Source: Streptomyces lincolnensis
GTDB taxonomy: Bacteria; Actinomycetota; Actinomycetes; Streptomycetales; Streptomycetaceae
Length of the DNA stretch: 64,000 bases
Direction: 5' to 3'
NCBI RefSeq assembly: GCF_021173675.1
Contig: NZ_JAIHON010000003.1
Location: 62,001 to 126,000, forward strand
Shown here piece by piece: positions 1 to 8,216 of this stretch. The translations under genes were made by a program, and so were the position numbers. Below the pieces are notes generated by a model. That model ran no database searches, was not told the origin of the DNA, and saw only the letters and a program-made list of their open reading frames with translations. Numbering within the stretch: position 1 is the stretch's first letter; every line of letters begins with the position of its first letter.

Positions 1-2
1 GC

Positions 3-128
3 CTCGGTGGACGCGCGCTGGACACGAGGGACGCCACCGGCATCCACGAGGAACGTGGTTTCGCCGACCCGGCAGGGCACTCCTTCACCCTGCGGCTCAT
101 CCCGTCCACGGCACCGAAGCAGGGGTGA
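3..128 (+). CDS. C-terminal end of a VOC (glyoxalase/bleomycin-resistance fold) family protein, partial
   Basis: This is the last 41 codons of a gene that starts upstream of the window. The open frame beginning at base 3 ends with a TGA at 126-128. It reads through an ERGFADPAGHSFTLRL block, which is the usual closing strand of VOC-superfamily domains, where a Phe-x-Asp-Pro-x-Gly-His turn precedes the last beta strand. Metal ligands and substrate cannot be judged from this fragment. A strong hairpin follows at 138-165, which fits the end of a transcription unit. The family call rests on the motif alone. The frame is supported by codon bias and by the terminator directly after the stop. Confidence 0.5.
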   Translation, partial: LGGRALDTRDATGIHEERGFADPAGHSFTLRLIPSTAPKQG

Positions 129-137
129 GGTGAACGA

Positions 138-165
138 GGGGGGCTCGCAGCGCCGCGAGCCCCCC
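138..165. terminator. Rho-independent-like terminator hairpin, bidirectional
   Basis: A perfect 11-bp stem pairs bases 138-148 with 155-165 around a six-base loop (AGCGCC). It lies 10 bases after the stop of the partial VOC gene and downstream of the DUF4235 gene on the other strand, so it can end both convergent transcripts. The C-rich rather than U-rich tail is usual for Streptomyces. Confidence 0.8.
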
Positions 166-233
166 CCCGTGCCGTCGTCCGCCGTGCCGTCGTCAGGCCC
201 GTGCCGCCGGTGTGGCCGGGCCGTCCGCCGTCG

Positions 234-530
234 TCAGTCGCGGCCGCCCTTCTCCGAGGCGGGCCAGACCCCTGTCGAGCGTTCGATGGCCTTCGCCCCG
301 GTGCGGTCCACCGCGCTGCGGACCACGGCGAAGATGGCGCCCTGGACCGCCGCGGCCAGCAGGATCTCTCCCCAGCCGCGATCCCGGTCCAGCGCGTCGG
401 GGGCGTCCTCCTCGTGCCGTATCGCCATCCAGGTCTTGCGGAAGGCGAGCCCGGCCAGGGCGCCGCCCGCCCAGCCCAGGACGAAGCCGACGGGCTGGTA
501 GGCGAGGGGCAGTTTCTTCTTCTTGGCCAC
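234..530 (-). CDS. DUF4235 small membrane protein
   Basis: The protein is about 98 residues and matches the actinobacterial DUF4235 family: a basic N-terminus (AKKKK), then YQPVG and a small-residue hydrophobic stretch (GFVLGWAGGALAGLAF). A conserved acidic block, DAPDALDRDRGWGEILLAAAVQGAIFA, follows as a second hydrophobic segment. Two membrane passes are likely. The function is not known. I chose the GTG at 530 because GGAGG lies eight bases upstream. An ATG at 545 would add MEEIH but has no ribosome binding site. It is transcribed away from the neighbouring reductase gene and shares the 138-165 terminator. Confidence 0.85.
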   Translation of the reverse strand: MAKKKKLPLAYQPVGFVLGWAGGALAGLAFRKTWMAIRHEEDAPDALDRDRGWGEILLAAAVQGAIFAVVRSAVDRTGAKAIERSTGVWPASEKGGRD

Positions 531-568
531 GTGGATCTCCTCCATCGATGGGTGCGTTGCTCGCGCGT

Positions 569-1588
569 TCAGGGCCGTCCCCGTGCCGGGACCTCCTCGT
601 CGGCCGGCACCGGCCCCGGCGGTGTCCCGTCGCCGAACGGCCGCCCGCCCAGTTCCTCGCGGTGGTGCGGCGACAGCCAGCCGGACAGATCGGGGCCGAG
701 CGGCACGATGCCGGTCGGGTTGATGCCGGTGTGGACCTGGTGGTAGTGCCGTTTGATGTGGTCGAAGTCGACCGTGTCACCGAACCCGGGCGTCTGGTAG
801 AGGTCGCGGACGTAGGCCCACAGCACCGGGTTCTCCGCCAGCTTCCAGCGGTTGCACTTGAAGTGGCCGTGGTAGACGGCGTCGAAACGGACCAGCGTGG
901 TGAACAGCCGGATGTCCGCCTCGGTGATCGTGTCCCCGACCAGATAGCGCTGCCGGGCCAGCCGCGCGGTCAGCGCCTCCAGCCGCCGGAACACACCGGC
1001 GCACGCGGCCTCGTACTCCTCCTGGCCGGTGGCGAAGCCCGCCCGGTACACCCCGTTGTTGACGTCCTCGTAGACGTCCGCCATCACCGTGTCGATCTCG
1101 TCGCGCAGCGCCTGCGGATAGAGGTCGGGAGCCCCCGACCGGTGCAGGGCCGTCCACTCGGTGGCGAGGTCCAGGGTGAGCTGCTGGTAGTCGTTGGTGA
1201 CCAGCTTCCCGCTGGGCACGTCCACCACCGCCGGCACGCTCACACCGCCCGGGTGGTCGCGCTCCCGCCGGTCGTAGGCCTCACTGAGGTGGTGGATGCC
1301 GAGGACGGGGTCACGGCCGTCCGGGTCGAGGGTGAAGCGCCAGCTGCGGTCGTCCTGGATCGGATCGGCGACGGCGAGGGAGAGGGCCTCCTCCAGACCG
1401 AGCAGCCGCCGGGAGACCAGCGAGCGGCTCGCCCACGGACAGGCACGGCTGACCACCAGGCGGTAGCGGCCCGCCTCCACCGGCCAGCCGTCCCGGCCGT
1501 CGGCGGTGATCCGGTCCGTGAAGTGGCTCTTGGACCGCTTGAACGCCTTCCTGCCGTAGGTGCTGTTGCCGTCGTCTCCGGCACTCAT
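569..1588 (-). CDS. Glutathionyl-hydroquinone-reductase-like GST family protein (ECM4/YqjG/XenB type)
   Basis: The 339-residue protein has the hallmark of the Xi-class GST/GHR family, a catalytic cysteine in VSRACPWASR near residue 47. It also has the family's DPIQDDRSWRF, LVTNDYQQ, LVGDTITEADIRLFTTLVRFDAVYHGHFKCN and NPTGIVPLGP blocks. These enzymes reductively remove a thiol adduct from glutathionyl-hydroquinones. Streptomyces makes mycothiol rather than glutathione, so a mycothionyl substrate is inferred. The ATG at 1588 follows GGAGG by four bases, and the length matches the family. Ninety-four bases separate it from the divergent metal-transporter gene. The family call is firm and the physiological substrate unknown. 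Confidence 0.88.
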   Translation of the reverse strand: MSAGDDGNSTYGRKAFKRSKSHFTDRITADGRDGWPVEAGRYRLVVSRACPWASRSLVSRRLLGLEEALSLAVADPIQDDRSWRFTLDPDGRDPVLGIHHLSEAYDRRERDHPGGVSVPAVVDVPSGKLVTNDYQQLTLDLATEWTALHRSGAPDLYPQALRDEIDTVMADVYEDVNNGVYRAGFATGQEEYEAACAGVFRRLEALTARLARQRYLVGDTITEADIRLFTTLVRFDAVYHGHFKCNRWKLAENPVLWAYVRDLYQTPGFGDTVDFDHIKRHYHQVHTGINPTGIVPLGPDLSGWLSPHHREELGGRPFGDGTPPGPVPADEEVPARGRP

Positions 1589-1682
1589 GTGTCCTCCCTG
1601 CGGTACGCCCTGGTGAACGCGTTCCCCGATTTCCGCCGACGGCACGGGGTGTGTCCCATCCCGCCGGGGGCAGTCGGCGGAG

Positions 1683-2654
1683 GTGACCGAGACATCTCCG
1701 CACCACAAGGCCGACCGCAGGACCCGCGTCACCGTGCTGGTGGCGCTCGCCGCCAACCTGCTGATCGCCGTGGCCAAGGCCGTCGGCGGACTGCTCGCCG
1801 GATCGCCCGCTCTGCTGTCGGAGGCCGCGCACTCCGTGGCCGACAGCATGAACGAGGTCTTCCTGCTCGCCGCGCTGCGCCGCAGCCGCCGTCCCGCCGA
1901 CCGGCGCCACCCCTTCGGATACGGCAAGGAGCGGTTCTTCTGGTCGCTGCTCGCGGCCGTCGGGATCTTCGTGATGGGCGGCTGCTTCTCCTTCTTCCAG
2001 GGCTTCGAGGCGCTGCGGGGCGGCTCCGAGGAGAAGCTGAGCGGCTATGTGGCGGGTCTGGTGGTCCTGGGTGTCGCGCTGCTCGCCGAGGGCGGCTCGC
2101 TGCTCCGCGCCCTGTACCAGGCGCGCCGGCAGGGCCGGGGCGGTGACGGCCTGCGCGATCCCGCGCTGCGCACGGTGGTCGCCGAGGACGGCACCGCGGT
2201 GCTCGGCGTCACCCTCGCGATGGCCGGCATGGCGCTGCACATGGTGACCGGGCAGGTCGTGTGGGAGGCGTCCGCGTCCCTGGCGATCGGCGCGCTGCTC
2301 GTCTACGTCGCCTACCGGCTGGGACGCGAGGCCCGCGCCCAGCTGATCGGGGAGGCCGCGGATCCGGAGGCCAGCGGCAGGATCCGGGTGCTGCTGGACG
2401 CCCAGCCCGAGATCGACAGCGTGGAGGCGCTGTTCACGATGAAGATGGGGCTCGACGCGCTCCTGGTGGCCGCCCGCGTCGACCTGATGCCCGGTCTGGA
2501 CAGCGAACGGGTCGAGGAGGTGGCCGTCCGCATCAAGCGGTCCCTCGCGAGCACGGTCCCGGAAGCGGACCAGATCTTCCTCGACGTCACCGACCGGCGC
2601 GCCGCGGAGGCACGAGAAAGCCCCGCCGCGACGGGGGAGCGCGGCGGGGCCTGA
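1683..2654 (+). CDS. Cation diffusion facilitator (CDF) family metal exporter
   Basis: This 323-residue inner-membrane protein carries the CDF signature. There is an SEAAHSVADSMNE metal-site block with the His-x3-Asp pair in transmembrane helix 2, then HPFGYGKERFFW before helix 3, six predicted helices, and a cytoplasmic ferredoxin-like C-terminal domain (IDSVEALFTMKMG to IFLDVTD). Family members exchange Zn2+, Fe2+ or Co2+ for protons; the metal is not decided here. The start is a GTG at 1683 lying just after GGCGGAG, so the initiation site is close to its own ribosome binding sequence. Its last ten codons are written inside a terminator hairpin at 2620-2650. Confidence 0.9.
   Translation: MTETSPHHKADRRTRVTVLVALAANLLIAVAKAVGGLLAGSPALLSEAAHSVADSMNEVFLLAALRRSRRPADRRHPFGYGKERFFWSLLAAVGIFVMGGCFSFFQGFEALRGGSEEKLSGYVAGLVVLGVALLAEGGSLLRALYQARRQGRGGDGLRDPALRTVVAEDGTAVLGVTLAMAGMALHMVTGQVVWEASASLAIGALLVYVAYRLGREARAQLIGEAADPEASGRIRVLLDAQPEIDSVEALFTMKMGLDALLVAARVDLMPGLDSERVEEVAVRIKRSLASTVPEADQIFLDVTDRRAAEARESPAATGERGGA
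2620..2650. terminator. Terminator hairpin embedded in the 3' end of the CDF gene
   Basis: An 11-bp perfect stem joins 2620-2630 to 2640-2650 (GCCCCGCCGCG and its complement) with a nine-base loop. It overlaps the last codons of the CDF exporter, whose stop is at 2652-2654, and faces the convergent gene ending at 2716. It can therefore terminate both transcripts. Confidence 0.75.
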
Positions 2655-2715
2655 GGCTCGGGTGCCCGGTCGTCACGCGTCCATGCGCATCCGGGCGAAG
2701 ATTTTTTCCGAGCCG

Positions 2716-3165
2716 TCAGTTCCCGTCCGCGGGCTCCAGCACGAAGACCGGGATGACCCGATCCGTCTTCTTCTGGTAGTCGGCGTACGCCGGGTAGGCC
2801 GCGACGGCACGCTCCCACCACTCGTCCTTCTCCGCCCCGGTGATCTCACGGGCGACCATGTCCCGTTTCGTGGGCCCGTCCTGGAGCTCCACAAGCGGTT
2901 CGGACTTGACGTTGTGGTACCAGACCGGATGCTTGGGCGCTCCGCCCAGCGAGGCGACGGCGGCGTAGCGCCCCTCGTGCTCGACCCGCATCACCGGCGT
3001 CTTGCGCAGCTTGCCGCTCTTGGCACCCTTGGTCGTCAACAGGACGACGGGCATGCCCGTGTCCATCAACGTCGTGCCCTTGGTACCGCCGGAGCTCTCG
3101 TACAACTCCACCTGGTCGCGCACCCACTGCTCGGGGCTGGGCTCGTACTCGCCCTCAAGAGGCAT
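2716..3165 (-). CDS. Nitroreductase/deazaflavin (F420)-dependent oxidoreductase, DDN family
   Basis: The 149-residue protein matches the F420H2-dependent quinone/nitro-reductase (Ddn) family. It has [43 protein letters not shown], then [13 protein letters not shown] in the cofactor-binding split-barrel, and a [18 protein letters not shown] tail. It probably reduces small quinones or other electrophiles with F420H2. A promoter candidate on the minus strand has TTGAAC (3211-3216) and TAGTCG (3188-3193) with a 17-base spacer. It ends convergently with the metal exporter. The family call is strong and the substrate is open. Confidence 0.9.
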   Translation of the reverse strand: MPLEGEYEPSPEQWVRDQVELYESSGGTKGTTLMDTGMPVVLLTTKGAKSGKLRKTPVMRVEHEGRYAAVASLGGAPKHPVWYHNVKSEPLVELQDGPTKRDMVAREITGAEKDEWWERAVAAYPAYADYQKKTDRVIPVFVLEPADGN

Positions 3166-3407
3166 GTTTCATCCGTCCCATCGTCATCGACTACGGCTGA
3201 CTCGTACCGAGTTCAACTTCGGCACGTGCGGTATCCATCCCTACCTTGTTTCCGGCCGTTCCCCAAAGGGTGCCGCCCGGCCATCGGCGTTCATCTCCGG
3301 CCAGTTTGCGTCCGCCACCGATCTGGCCGAACTTGTCGTCGCCCCATAGGTGCCCGGGGCATCTAATGAAGATCTGCACGACGCACTCTTCGTCTGCGAG
3401 GTCTTCC

Positions 3408-4607
3408 ATGACGGAAACGCAACCCGTCGCCTTCCCCCAGGACCGGACCTGTCCCTACCACCCGCCCACCGGCTACGACCCTTTGCGCACCGATCGTCCG
3501 CTGAGCCGGATCACGCTCTTCGACGGCACTCCCGCCTGGATGGTCAGCGGTCACACCGCCGCCCGCGCCCTGCTGGCCGACCCGAGGCTGTCCACCGACC
3601 GGACCCACCCCCGGTTCCCCGCGATCACGGCCCGCTTCGCGGCGGTGCGGAACAAGCGCGCCGCGCTCCTCGGTGTCGACGATCCCGAGCACCGCGCCCA
3701 GCGGCGGATGATGATCCCCAGCTTCACACTGAAACGCGCCACCGAACTCCGGCCACGCATCCAGCAGGTCGTGGACGAGCGGCTCGACGCGATGATCGCG
3801 CAGGGACCGCCCGCCGAACTCGTGAGCGCCTTCGCGCTGCCCGTGCCGTCGACGGTGATCTGCGCCCTGCTCGGTGTCCCCTACGCGGACCACGACTTCT
3901 TCGAGGAGCAGTCCCGGCGGCTGCTGCGCGGCCCCGCGGGTGAGGACGTCATGGACGCCCGTGAGCAACTGGAGTCCTACTTCGACGCGTTGATCGACCA
4001 GAAGGACAAACAGCGGGAGCCCGGCGACGGCGTCCTGGACGAACTCGTCCACCAGCGGCTGCGCGAGGGCGAGATGGACCGCGAGGAGCTGATCGCCCTC
4101 GCGCTCATCCTGCTGGTCGCGGGACACGAGACCACCGCGAACATGATCTCGCTCGGCACCTACACCCTCCTCCGGCACCCCGACCGGCTGGCCGAGCTGC
4201 GCGGCGACCCCGCACTGCTGCCCACGGCGGTCGAGGAACTCATGCGGCTGCTGTCGATCGCCGACGGGCTGCTGCGGATGGCCACCGAGGACATCGAGGT
4301 GGCGGGCACGACGATCCGGGCGGGCGACGGCGTGGTCTTCGCGACCTCGGTCATCAACCGCGACGAGGACGTCTACCCCGATCCCGACAGCCTCGACTGG
4401 CACCGCCCGGCCCGCCACCACGTCGCGTTCGGCTTCGGCATCCACCAGTGCCTCGGCCAGAACCTGGCCCGCGCCGAGCTGGAGATCGCCCTGCGCAGCC
4501 TGTTCGAGCGGCTGCCCACCCTGCACCTGGCCGCCCCGGCCGACGAGATCCCCTTCAAGCCCGGCGACACCATCCAGGGGATGCTGGAACTCCCCGTGAC
4601 CTGGTAA
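3408..4607 (+). CDS. Cytochrome P450, CYP105-like
   Basis: The 399-residue soluble P450 carries all key motifs: I-helix oxygen-binding AGHETT (residues 238-243), an ExxR-type K-helix segment (EELMR), and the heme-thiolate loop FGFGIHQCLGQNLARAE with Cys348. The opening MTETQPVAFPQDRTCPYHPP is typical of CYP105 enzymes, which oxidise xenobiotics and secondary metabolites in Streptomyces. I chose the ATG at 3408, which has GAGG six bases upstream and gives family length, instead of in-frame starts up to 54 codons earlier. The next gene is its likely electron donor, a ferredoxin 13 bases downstream. The CYP105 subfamily is inferred from the N-terminus. Confidence 0.93.
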   Translation: MTETQPVAFPQDRTCPYHPPTGYDPLRTDRPLSRITLFDGTPAWMVSGHTAARALLADPRLSTDRTHPRFPAITARFAAVRNKRAALLGVDDPEHRAQRRMMIPSFTLKRATELRPRIQQVVDERLDAMIAQGPPAELVSAFALPVPSTVICALLGVPYADHDFFEEQSRRLLRGPAGEDVMDAREQLESYFDALIDQKDKQREPGDGVLDELVHQRLREGEMDREELIALALILLVAGHETTANMISLGTYTLLRHPDRLAELRGDPALLPTAVEELMRLLSIADGLLRMATEDIEVAGTTIRAGDGVVFATSVINRDEDVYPDPDSLDWHRPARHHVAFGFGIHQCLGQNLARAELEIALRSLFERLPTLHLAAPADEIPFKPGDTIQGMLELPVTW

Positions 4608-4620
4608 GAGGACCGAGGTC

Positions 4621-4833
4621 ATGCACATCGACATGGACATCGACATCGACACCGACGTCTGTATCGGCGCGGGCCAGTGCGCCCTGGCCGCCCCTGGCGT
4701 CTTCACCCAGGACGACGACGGCTACAGCACCCTGGTGCCCGGCCGCCGGGACGGTGCCGGCGATCCCATGGTCCGCGAGGCGGCCCGCGCCTGCCCGGTC
4801 GGCGCCATCACGGTGTCCGAGACCGTGCGCTGA
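4621..4833 (+). CDS. Single-cluster 3Fe-4S ferredoxin partner of the P450
   Basis: The 70-residue ferredoxin has DTDVCIGAGQCALAAPGVF followed by ARACPVGAI. This is the three-cysteine pattern of [3Fe-4S] ferredoxins, where the usual second cysteine of a 4Fe-4S site is replaced (Cys-x5-Cys, then Cys-Pro). Such proteins pass electrons from a ferredoxin reductase to the adjacent P450. An unusual DMDIDIDID repeat precedes the first ligand. GAGG lies immediately before the ATG, and the gap to the P450 stop is 13 bases, so the two form an operon. The last 26 bases overlap the convergent sigma-factor gene. Confidence 0.93.
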   Translation: MHIDMDIDIDTDVCIGAGQCALAAPGVFTQDDDGYSTLVPGRRDGAGDPMVREAARACPVGAITVSETVR

Positions 4834-5710
4834 CCGCCGGCAGGTCGAGGACACCCAGCCCGACCCGGCGCAGCCGCGCCGGGTCGGCGACCACGTCGTA
4901 GGCCGTGATCCGCCCGTCCGTCACCGTCACCGTCAGGGCGAGCAGCAGCCGCCCGCGCGGGGCGACGACGATGCCGGCGTCGCCGTCGACCAGGGCGAGG
5001 GCGGCGAACCGGGAGCGCTCGCGCAGTGCCAGGGTCCCCTCGGCCACCGCACGGGCGCCGCGCAGTTCGGCGGGTACCCCGGGCGGCAGGACGGCGGGGT
5101 CGGCCCGGCGGACCACGTCGGGGGCGAGCACGTCGAGCAGTCCGCCGAGGTCGCCGCCCCGCGCGGCGGCCAGGAAGGCCTCGACGACCCGGCGGTGCCG
5201 GTCGAGTTCGGCGTCCGGGACGGCGGGAGTGCCCCGGACCTTGTGCCGGGCCCGGCTGGCGAGCTTCTTCGCGGCCGGCACCGAGCGGTCCACCACCGCC
5301 GCGACCTGGTCGAAGGGCACGCCGAACAGGTCGTGCAGCACGAACGCGACCCGTTCGGCGGGGCCCAGCCGCTCCAGCACCACCAGGAGGGCGATGCTCA
5401 CCGAGTCGCCGAGGACGGCCTCCTCCTCGGGGGCGTTCGCACCGGCCCGCTCCGGCACCTGCGGGCCGTACGGCTCCTCCCGCCGCGAGGCGCGCGAGCG
5501 GAGCATGTCCAGGCACACCCGGGAGACCACCGTCGTCAGCCAGCCCGCCAGGTTGTCGATGGAGTCGGCGTCCGTACGGCTCAGCCGCAGCCAGGTCTCC
5601 TGTACGGCGTCCTCCGCCTCCTCGGCCGAGCCCAGCACGCGGTGCGCCACCGCCCGCAGCCGCCCGCGCCGCTCCTCGAACCGCCGCGCCAGTTCGTCGT
5701 GCCCGTCCAT
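4808..5710 (-). CDS. ECF sigma factor with C-terminal SnoaL-like domain (ECF41/SigJ-like)
   Basis: The 300-residue protein has sigma region 2 (residues about 5-75: RAVAHRVLGSAEEAEDAVQETWLRL, then WLTTVVSRVCLDMLRSR) and region 4 (about 105-160: LGPAERVAFVLHDLFGVPFDQVAAVVDRS). A SnoaL/NTF2-like domain of about 120 residues follows. This architecture is that of ECF41-type sigma factors, in which the C-terminal domain replaces a separate anti-sigma factor and modulates activity. Members often control a neighbouring oxidoreductase, and here the divergent neighbour is an azoreductase. The start has GGAGGAAGG just upstream. Its 3' end overlaps the ferredoxin gene by 26 bases. The partner gene is inferred. 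Confidence 0.88.
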   Translation of the reverse strand: MDGHDELARRFEERRGRLRAVAHRVLGSAEEAEDAVQETWLRLSRTDADSIDNLAGWLTTVVSRVCLDMLRSRASRREEPYGPQVPERAGANAPEEEAVLGDSVSIALLVVLERLGPAERVAFVLHDLFGVPFDQVAAVVDRSVPAAKKLASRARHKVRGTPAVPDAELDRHRRVVEAFLAAARGGDLGGLLDVLAPDVVRRADPAVLPPGVPAELRGARAVAEGTLALRERSRFAALALVDGDAGIVVAPRGRLLLALTVTVTDGRITAYDVVADPARLRRVGLGVLDLPAVSARSRTP

Positions 5711-5776
5711 CGGTCACCTTCCTCCCTCGTGCTCCGTCACCCCCCTGACGCATCCGACCTGATCGAGGTGACCGGC

Positions 5777-6448
5777 ATGACCCTCCTGCACATCGACGCC
5801 AGCGCCGACACGGCCGCCGACTCCGTCAGCAGGCGCCTGACCGACCTGTTCGCCACCACCTGGCGGGCCCGCCGGCCGACGGCCGAGCACCGGTACCGCG
5901 ACCTGTGCGCCGCCCCGGTCCCGCCGCTGACCCCGGCGTACACCACCCTCGGCCGCCGCGTGGAGCGCGCGGGCTTCGTCCCGCCGGACAAGGTCCCGGC
6001 GCTGATCGACCACGCCGCCGAGGAGCACGAGTGGCGGCTGACCCGCCCCCTGATCGACGACCTGCTCGCCGCGGACACCGTGCTGCTGGGGGTGCCGATG
6101 TACAACTTCTCCGTCCCCGCGTCCCTGAAGGCGTGGATCGACCGCGTCACCTTCCCCGGCGCGTACGCCGACCCCGACACCGGCGAGAGCCGGCTGAGGG
6201 ACACCCGTGTGGTCGTGGTCATGGCGCGCGGCGGCGGGTACGGCCCCGGCACACCGCGCGAGCCGTACGACTTCCAGACGCCCTACCTCAGGGCCTACTT
6301 CGGCAACCTCGGAGTGCGCGGCACGCACTTCGTGGCCGCCGAACTGACCCTCGCCGGGCTGCTGCCGCACCTGGCGGGCGGGCAGGAACTCGCGGACCGT
6401 TCCCTCGACCGGGCCAGGGCCGAGGTGACGGCCCTGGCCGCCGGCTGA
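5777..6448 (+). CDS. FMN-dependent NADH-azoreductase / flavodoxin-fold quinone reductase
   Basis: The 223-residue protein has the AzoR layout: MTLLHIDASA at the first strand, VLLGVPMYNFSVPASLKAWIDRVTFPG as the FMN-phosphate and isoalloxazine loop, and VVVMARGGGYGPGTPREPYDFQTPYL before the last strand. It should reduce quinones or azo compounds with NAD(P)H through bound FMN. The ATG at 5777 has GAGGTGA five bases upstream. It is divergent from the ECF41-like sigma gene with 66 bases between them, so it is a candidate target of that sigma factor. It ends two bases before the convergent TetR gene. Confidence 0.9.
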   Translation: MTLLHIDASADTAADSVSRRLTDLFATTWRARRPTAEHRYRDLCAAPVPPLTPAYTTLGRRVERAGFVPPDKVPALIDHAAEEHEWRLTRPLIDDLLAADTVLLGVPMYNFSVPASLKAWIDRVTFPGAYADPDTGESRLRDTRVVVVMARGGGYGPGTPREPYDFQTPYLRAYFGNLGVRGTHFVAAELTLAGLLPHLAGGQELADRSLDRARAEVTALAAG

Positions 6449-6450
6449 CC

Positions 6451-7002
6451 TCAGCGGGCCGCCAGCAGTGACCGGGCCGCCTCGCGGGCCTGCGCGGCAG
6501 GCCGGGTGCTCCCGGTGATCCCCGCCGTGACCATGGCGCCCTCGGCCAGCAGGAACAGGGGCCCGGCAAGGGCGGCGGGGTGTCCGGCGGCGGTCACGAG
6601 GGAGGTCAGGTAGTCGGCGAACGCCCGCTTGTGGGCCCGCACTTGAGCCGCCACGCGTTCCGAGGTGGCGCCCAGTTCACCGTAGGAGTTGATCCAGGCG
6701 CAGCCGCGGAAACCCTCCTCGCCGAACCACCGCTCCAGCCAGTCGAAGACGGCGAGGACACGCGCCCCGGGATCCTGCTCGCGCTCCACATACGCGGCGA
6801 GCCGTCCGCGCCAGCGCCCGTCGCGCCGCTCCAGATAGGCCTCGACCAACTGCTCCTTGGCCGGGAAGAGCTGGTAGAGCCGCTTGAGGGAGACCCCGGA
6901 CGCGCCTCGGACGTCGTCCATGCCGACGGCCTGGATGCCCCGCCCGTAGAACAGCTCCTCGGCGGCGTCCAACGCCCGCTCACGGGCCACCGCACTGTCC
7001 AT
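6451..7002 (-). CDS. TetR family transcriptional regulator
   Basis: The 183-residue protein has an N-terminal TetR helix-turn-helix ([44 protein letters not shown], residues about 10-55) and a helical ligand-binding region. The C-terminal [18 protein letters not shown] block is common in regulators of small redox or thioesterase-like genes. AAGGAG lies upstream of the ATG. It is divergent from the DUF1348 gene, and the 94-base gap contains two near-identical palindromes at 7023-7038 and 7059-7074. These are its most likely operators and would let it control both itself and the divergent genes. The ligand is unknown. Confidence 0.92.
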   Translation of the reverse strand: MDSAVARERALDAAEELFYGRGIQAVGMDDVRGASGVSLKRLYQLFPAKEQLVEAYLERRDGRWRGRLAAYVEREQDPGARVLAVFDWLERWFGEEGFRGCAWINSYGELGATSERVAAQVRAHKRAFADYLTSLVTAAGHPAALAGPLFLLAEGAMVTAGITGSTRPAAQAREAARSLLAAR

Positions 7003-7022
7003 GTCCGACCACTCCTTGACGC

Positions 7023-7074
7023 GAGAACCAGCGTTCTCCTACGGTAGCAGCCACTGCGGAGAACGCACGTTCTC
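7023..7074. promoter_or_regulatory. Double palindromic operator between TetR and DUF1348 genes
   Basis: Two inverted repeats of the same design sit in the divergent intergenic region: GAGAACCAGCGTTCTC at 7023-7038 and GAGAACGCACGTTCTC at 7059-7074. Both have arms GAGAAC/GTTCTC with a four-base spacer, and their centres are 36 bp apart. Each probably binds a TetR dimer. Assignment to the adjacent TetR protein is inference from position. Confidence 0.8.
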
Positions 7075-7096
7075 TCTTACTGTCCCGGAGGATGCC

Positions 7097-7555
7097 ATGT
7101 CCGACCGCCCGCCCCTGCCGCCCTTCACCCGCGAGACGGCGGCCCAGAAGGTCCAGGCCGCCGAGGACGCCTGGAACACCCGCGACCCGCACCGGGTGGC
7201 GCTCGCCTACTCCGAGGACTCGGTGTGGCGCAACCGCGACACCTTCGTCACCGGCCGCGCCGAGATCGTCGCGTTCCTCGCCGCCAAGTGGGCCCGCGAG
7301 CAGGACTACGCGCTGCGCAAGGACCTGTGGGCCTTCGACGGCAACCGCATCGCCGTCCGCTTCCAGTACGAGTGCCGGGACGCCGAGGGGCAGTGCTGGC
7401 GGTCGTACGGCAACGAGCTGTGGGAGTTCGACGAGCACGGGCTGATGACCCGGCGCGAGGCGAGCATCAACGACGTCCCGATCGAGGAGAAGGAGCGCCG
7501 CCTCGTCGGCCCGCGTCACGCCTCCGAGCGGGGGCTGTCCTTCCCGCTTCAGTAG
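7097..7555 (+). CDS. DUF1348 / NTF2-like superfamily protein
   Basis: The 152-residue protein fits DUF1348, an NTF2/SnoaL-fold family. It has [44 protein letters not shown], then [25 protein letters not shown] and [26 protein letters not shown]. No reaction is established for this family; the fold usually makes a small hydrophobic pocket. The ATG at 7097 has GGAGG six bases upstream. The gene is the first of a likely two-gene unit with the flavoprotein gene nine bases downstream, and it probably responds to the divergent TetR regulator through the double operator. Confidence 0.9.
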   Translation: MSDRPPLPPFTRETAAQKVQAAEDAWNTRDPHRVALAYSEDSVWRNRDTFVTGRAEIVAFLAAKWAREQDYALRKDLWAFDGNRIAVRFQYECRDAEGQCWRSYGNELWEFDEHGLMTRREASINDVPIEEKERRLVGPRHASERGLSFPLQ

Positions 7556-7564
7556 GGTTCCGAG

Positions 7565-8083
7565 GTGACCGAACAGGACGAGACACCGCCCTTTCTGTAC
7601 GTCGTCGTCTGCGCCGCCGGTGTCGCCGCGGGCGTCGGCGAGCTGATCACCGCCGCGCAGGAACGGGCATGGCGGGTCGGGGTCTTCGCGACGCCGACCG
7701 CCATGAACGGCTTCTTCGACACGGCCGCCGTCGAGGCGCGCACCGGCCTCCCGATCCGCTCCGCCTGGCGCCGCCCGGGCGACCCGCGGCCCTTCCCGGA
7801 CCCGGACGCGGTCGTGGTCGCCCCGACCACCTTCAACACGATCAACAAGTGGGCGGCCGGTATCGCCGACACCCTCGCCCTGGGCACCCTGTGCGAGGTC
7901 TCCGCCCAGGGCGTCCCGATCGGCGTCCTGCCCTGTGTCTCCGACGCGCTCGCCGGCCACCCCGCCTACCGGGACAGTCTGATACGGCTGCGCGGGATGG
8001 GCGTGCGCTTCGCCGACCCCGGGCGGGACGGGGAGTTCGCGTGGGAACGGGCGCTGGACCTGGTCGGGCGGATCGGACGGTGA
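7565..8083 (+). CDS. Flavoprotein of the PPC-decarboxylase/HFCD fold
   Basis: The 172-residue protein begins with a Rossmann-like strand (PFLYVVVCAAGVAAGVGELITAAQ). It continues with VGVFATPTAMNGFFD and DAVVVAPTTFNTINKWAAGIADTLALGTLCEV, where the PTTFNTINKWAxGIxD block is the FMN-binding signature of HFCD-type flavoproteins. LPCVSDALAGHPAYRDSL follows. The family includes Cys-decarboxylases of peptide and coenzyme A biosynthesis, but stand-alone actinobacterial copies have no known substrate. The GTG start at 7565 lies nine bases after the DUF1348 stop, with GAGG overlapping it. It is probably co-transcribed with that gene. Confidence 0.85.
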   Translation: MTEQDETPPFLYVVVCAAGVAAGVGELITAAQERAWRVGVFATPTAMNGFFDTAAVEARTGLPIRSAWRRPGDPRPFPDPDAVVVAPTTFNTINKWAAGIADTLALGTLCEVSAQGVPIGVLPCVSDALAGHPAYRDSLIRLRGMGVRFADPGRDGEFAWERALDLVGRIGR

Positions 8084-8216
8084 CAGGGGCGGCCGAGCCG
8101 CCACGCCGGGACGCCGGGGGCGAGTTCCGCCTCGGACCGCGGACGGGTTGGGCATGGAGCGCACGCGAAGTCGTACGCTCCCCTTCGTACCCATCTCGAA
8201 GGCAGGAGCGGCAACG

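Noticed and set aside
3246..3407. N-terminal extension of the P450 from an ATG at 3246
   Set aside because: The extra 54 residues are Pro/Ser-rich with no ribosome binding site. The ATG at 3408 has one and gives the standard CYP105 beginning.
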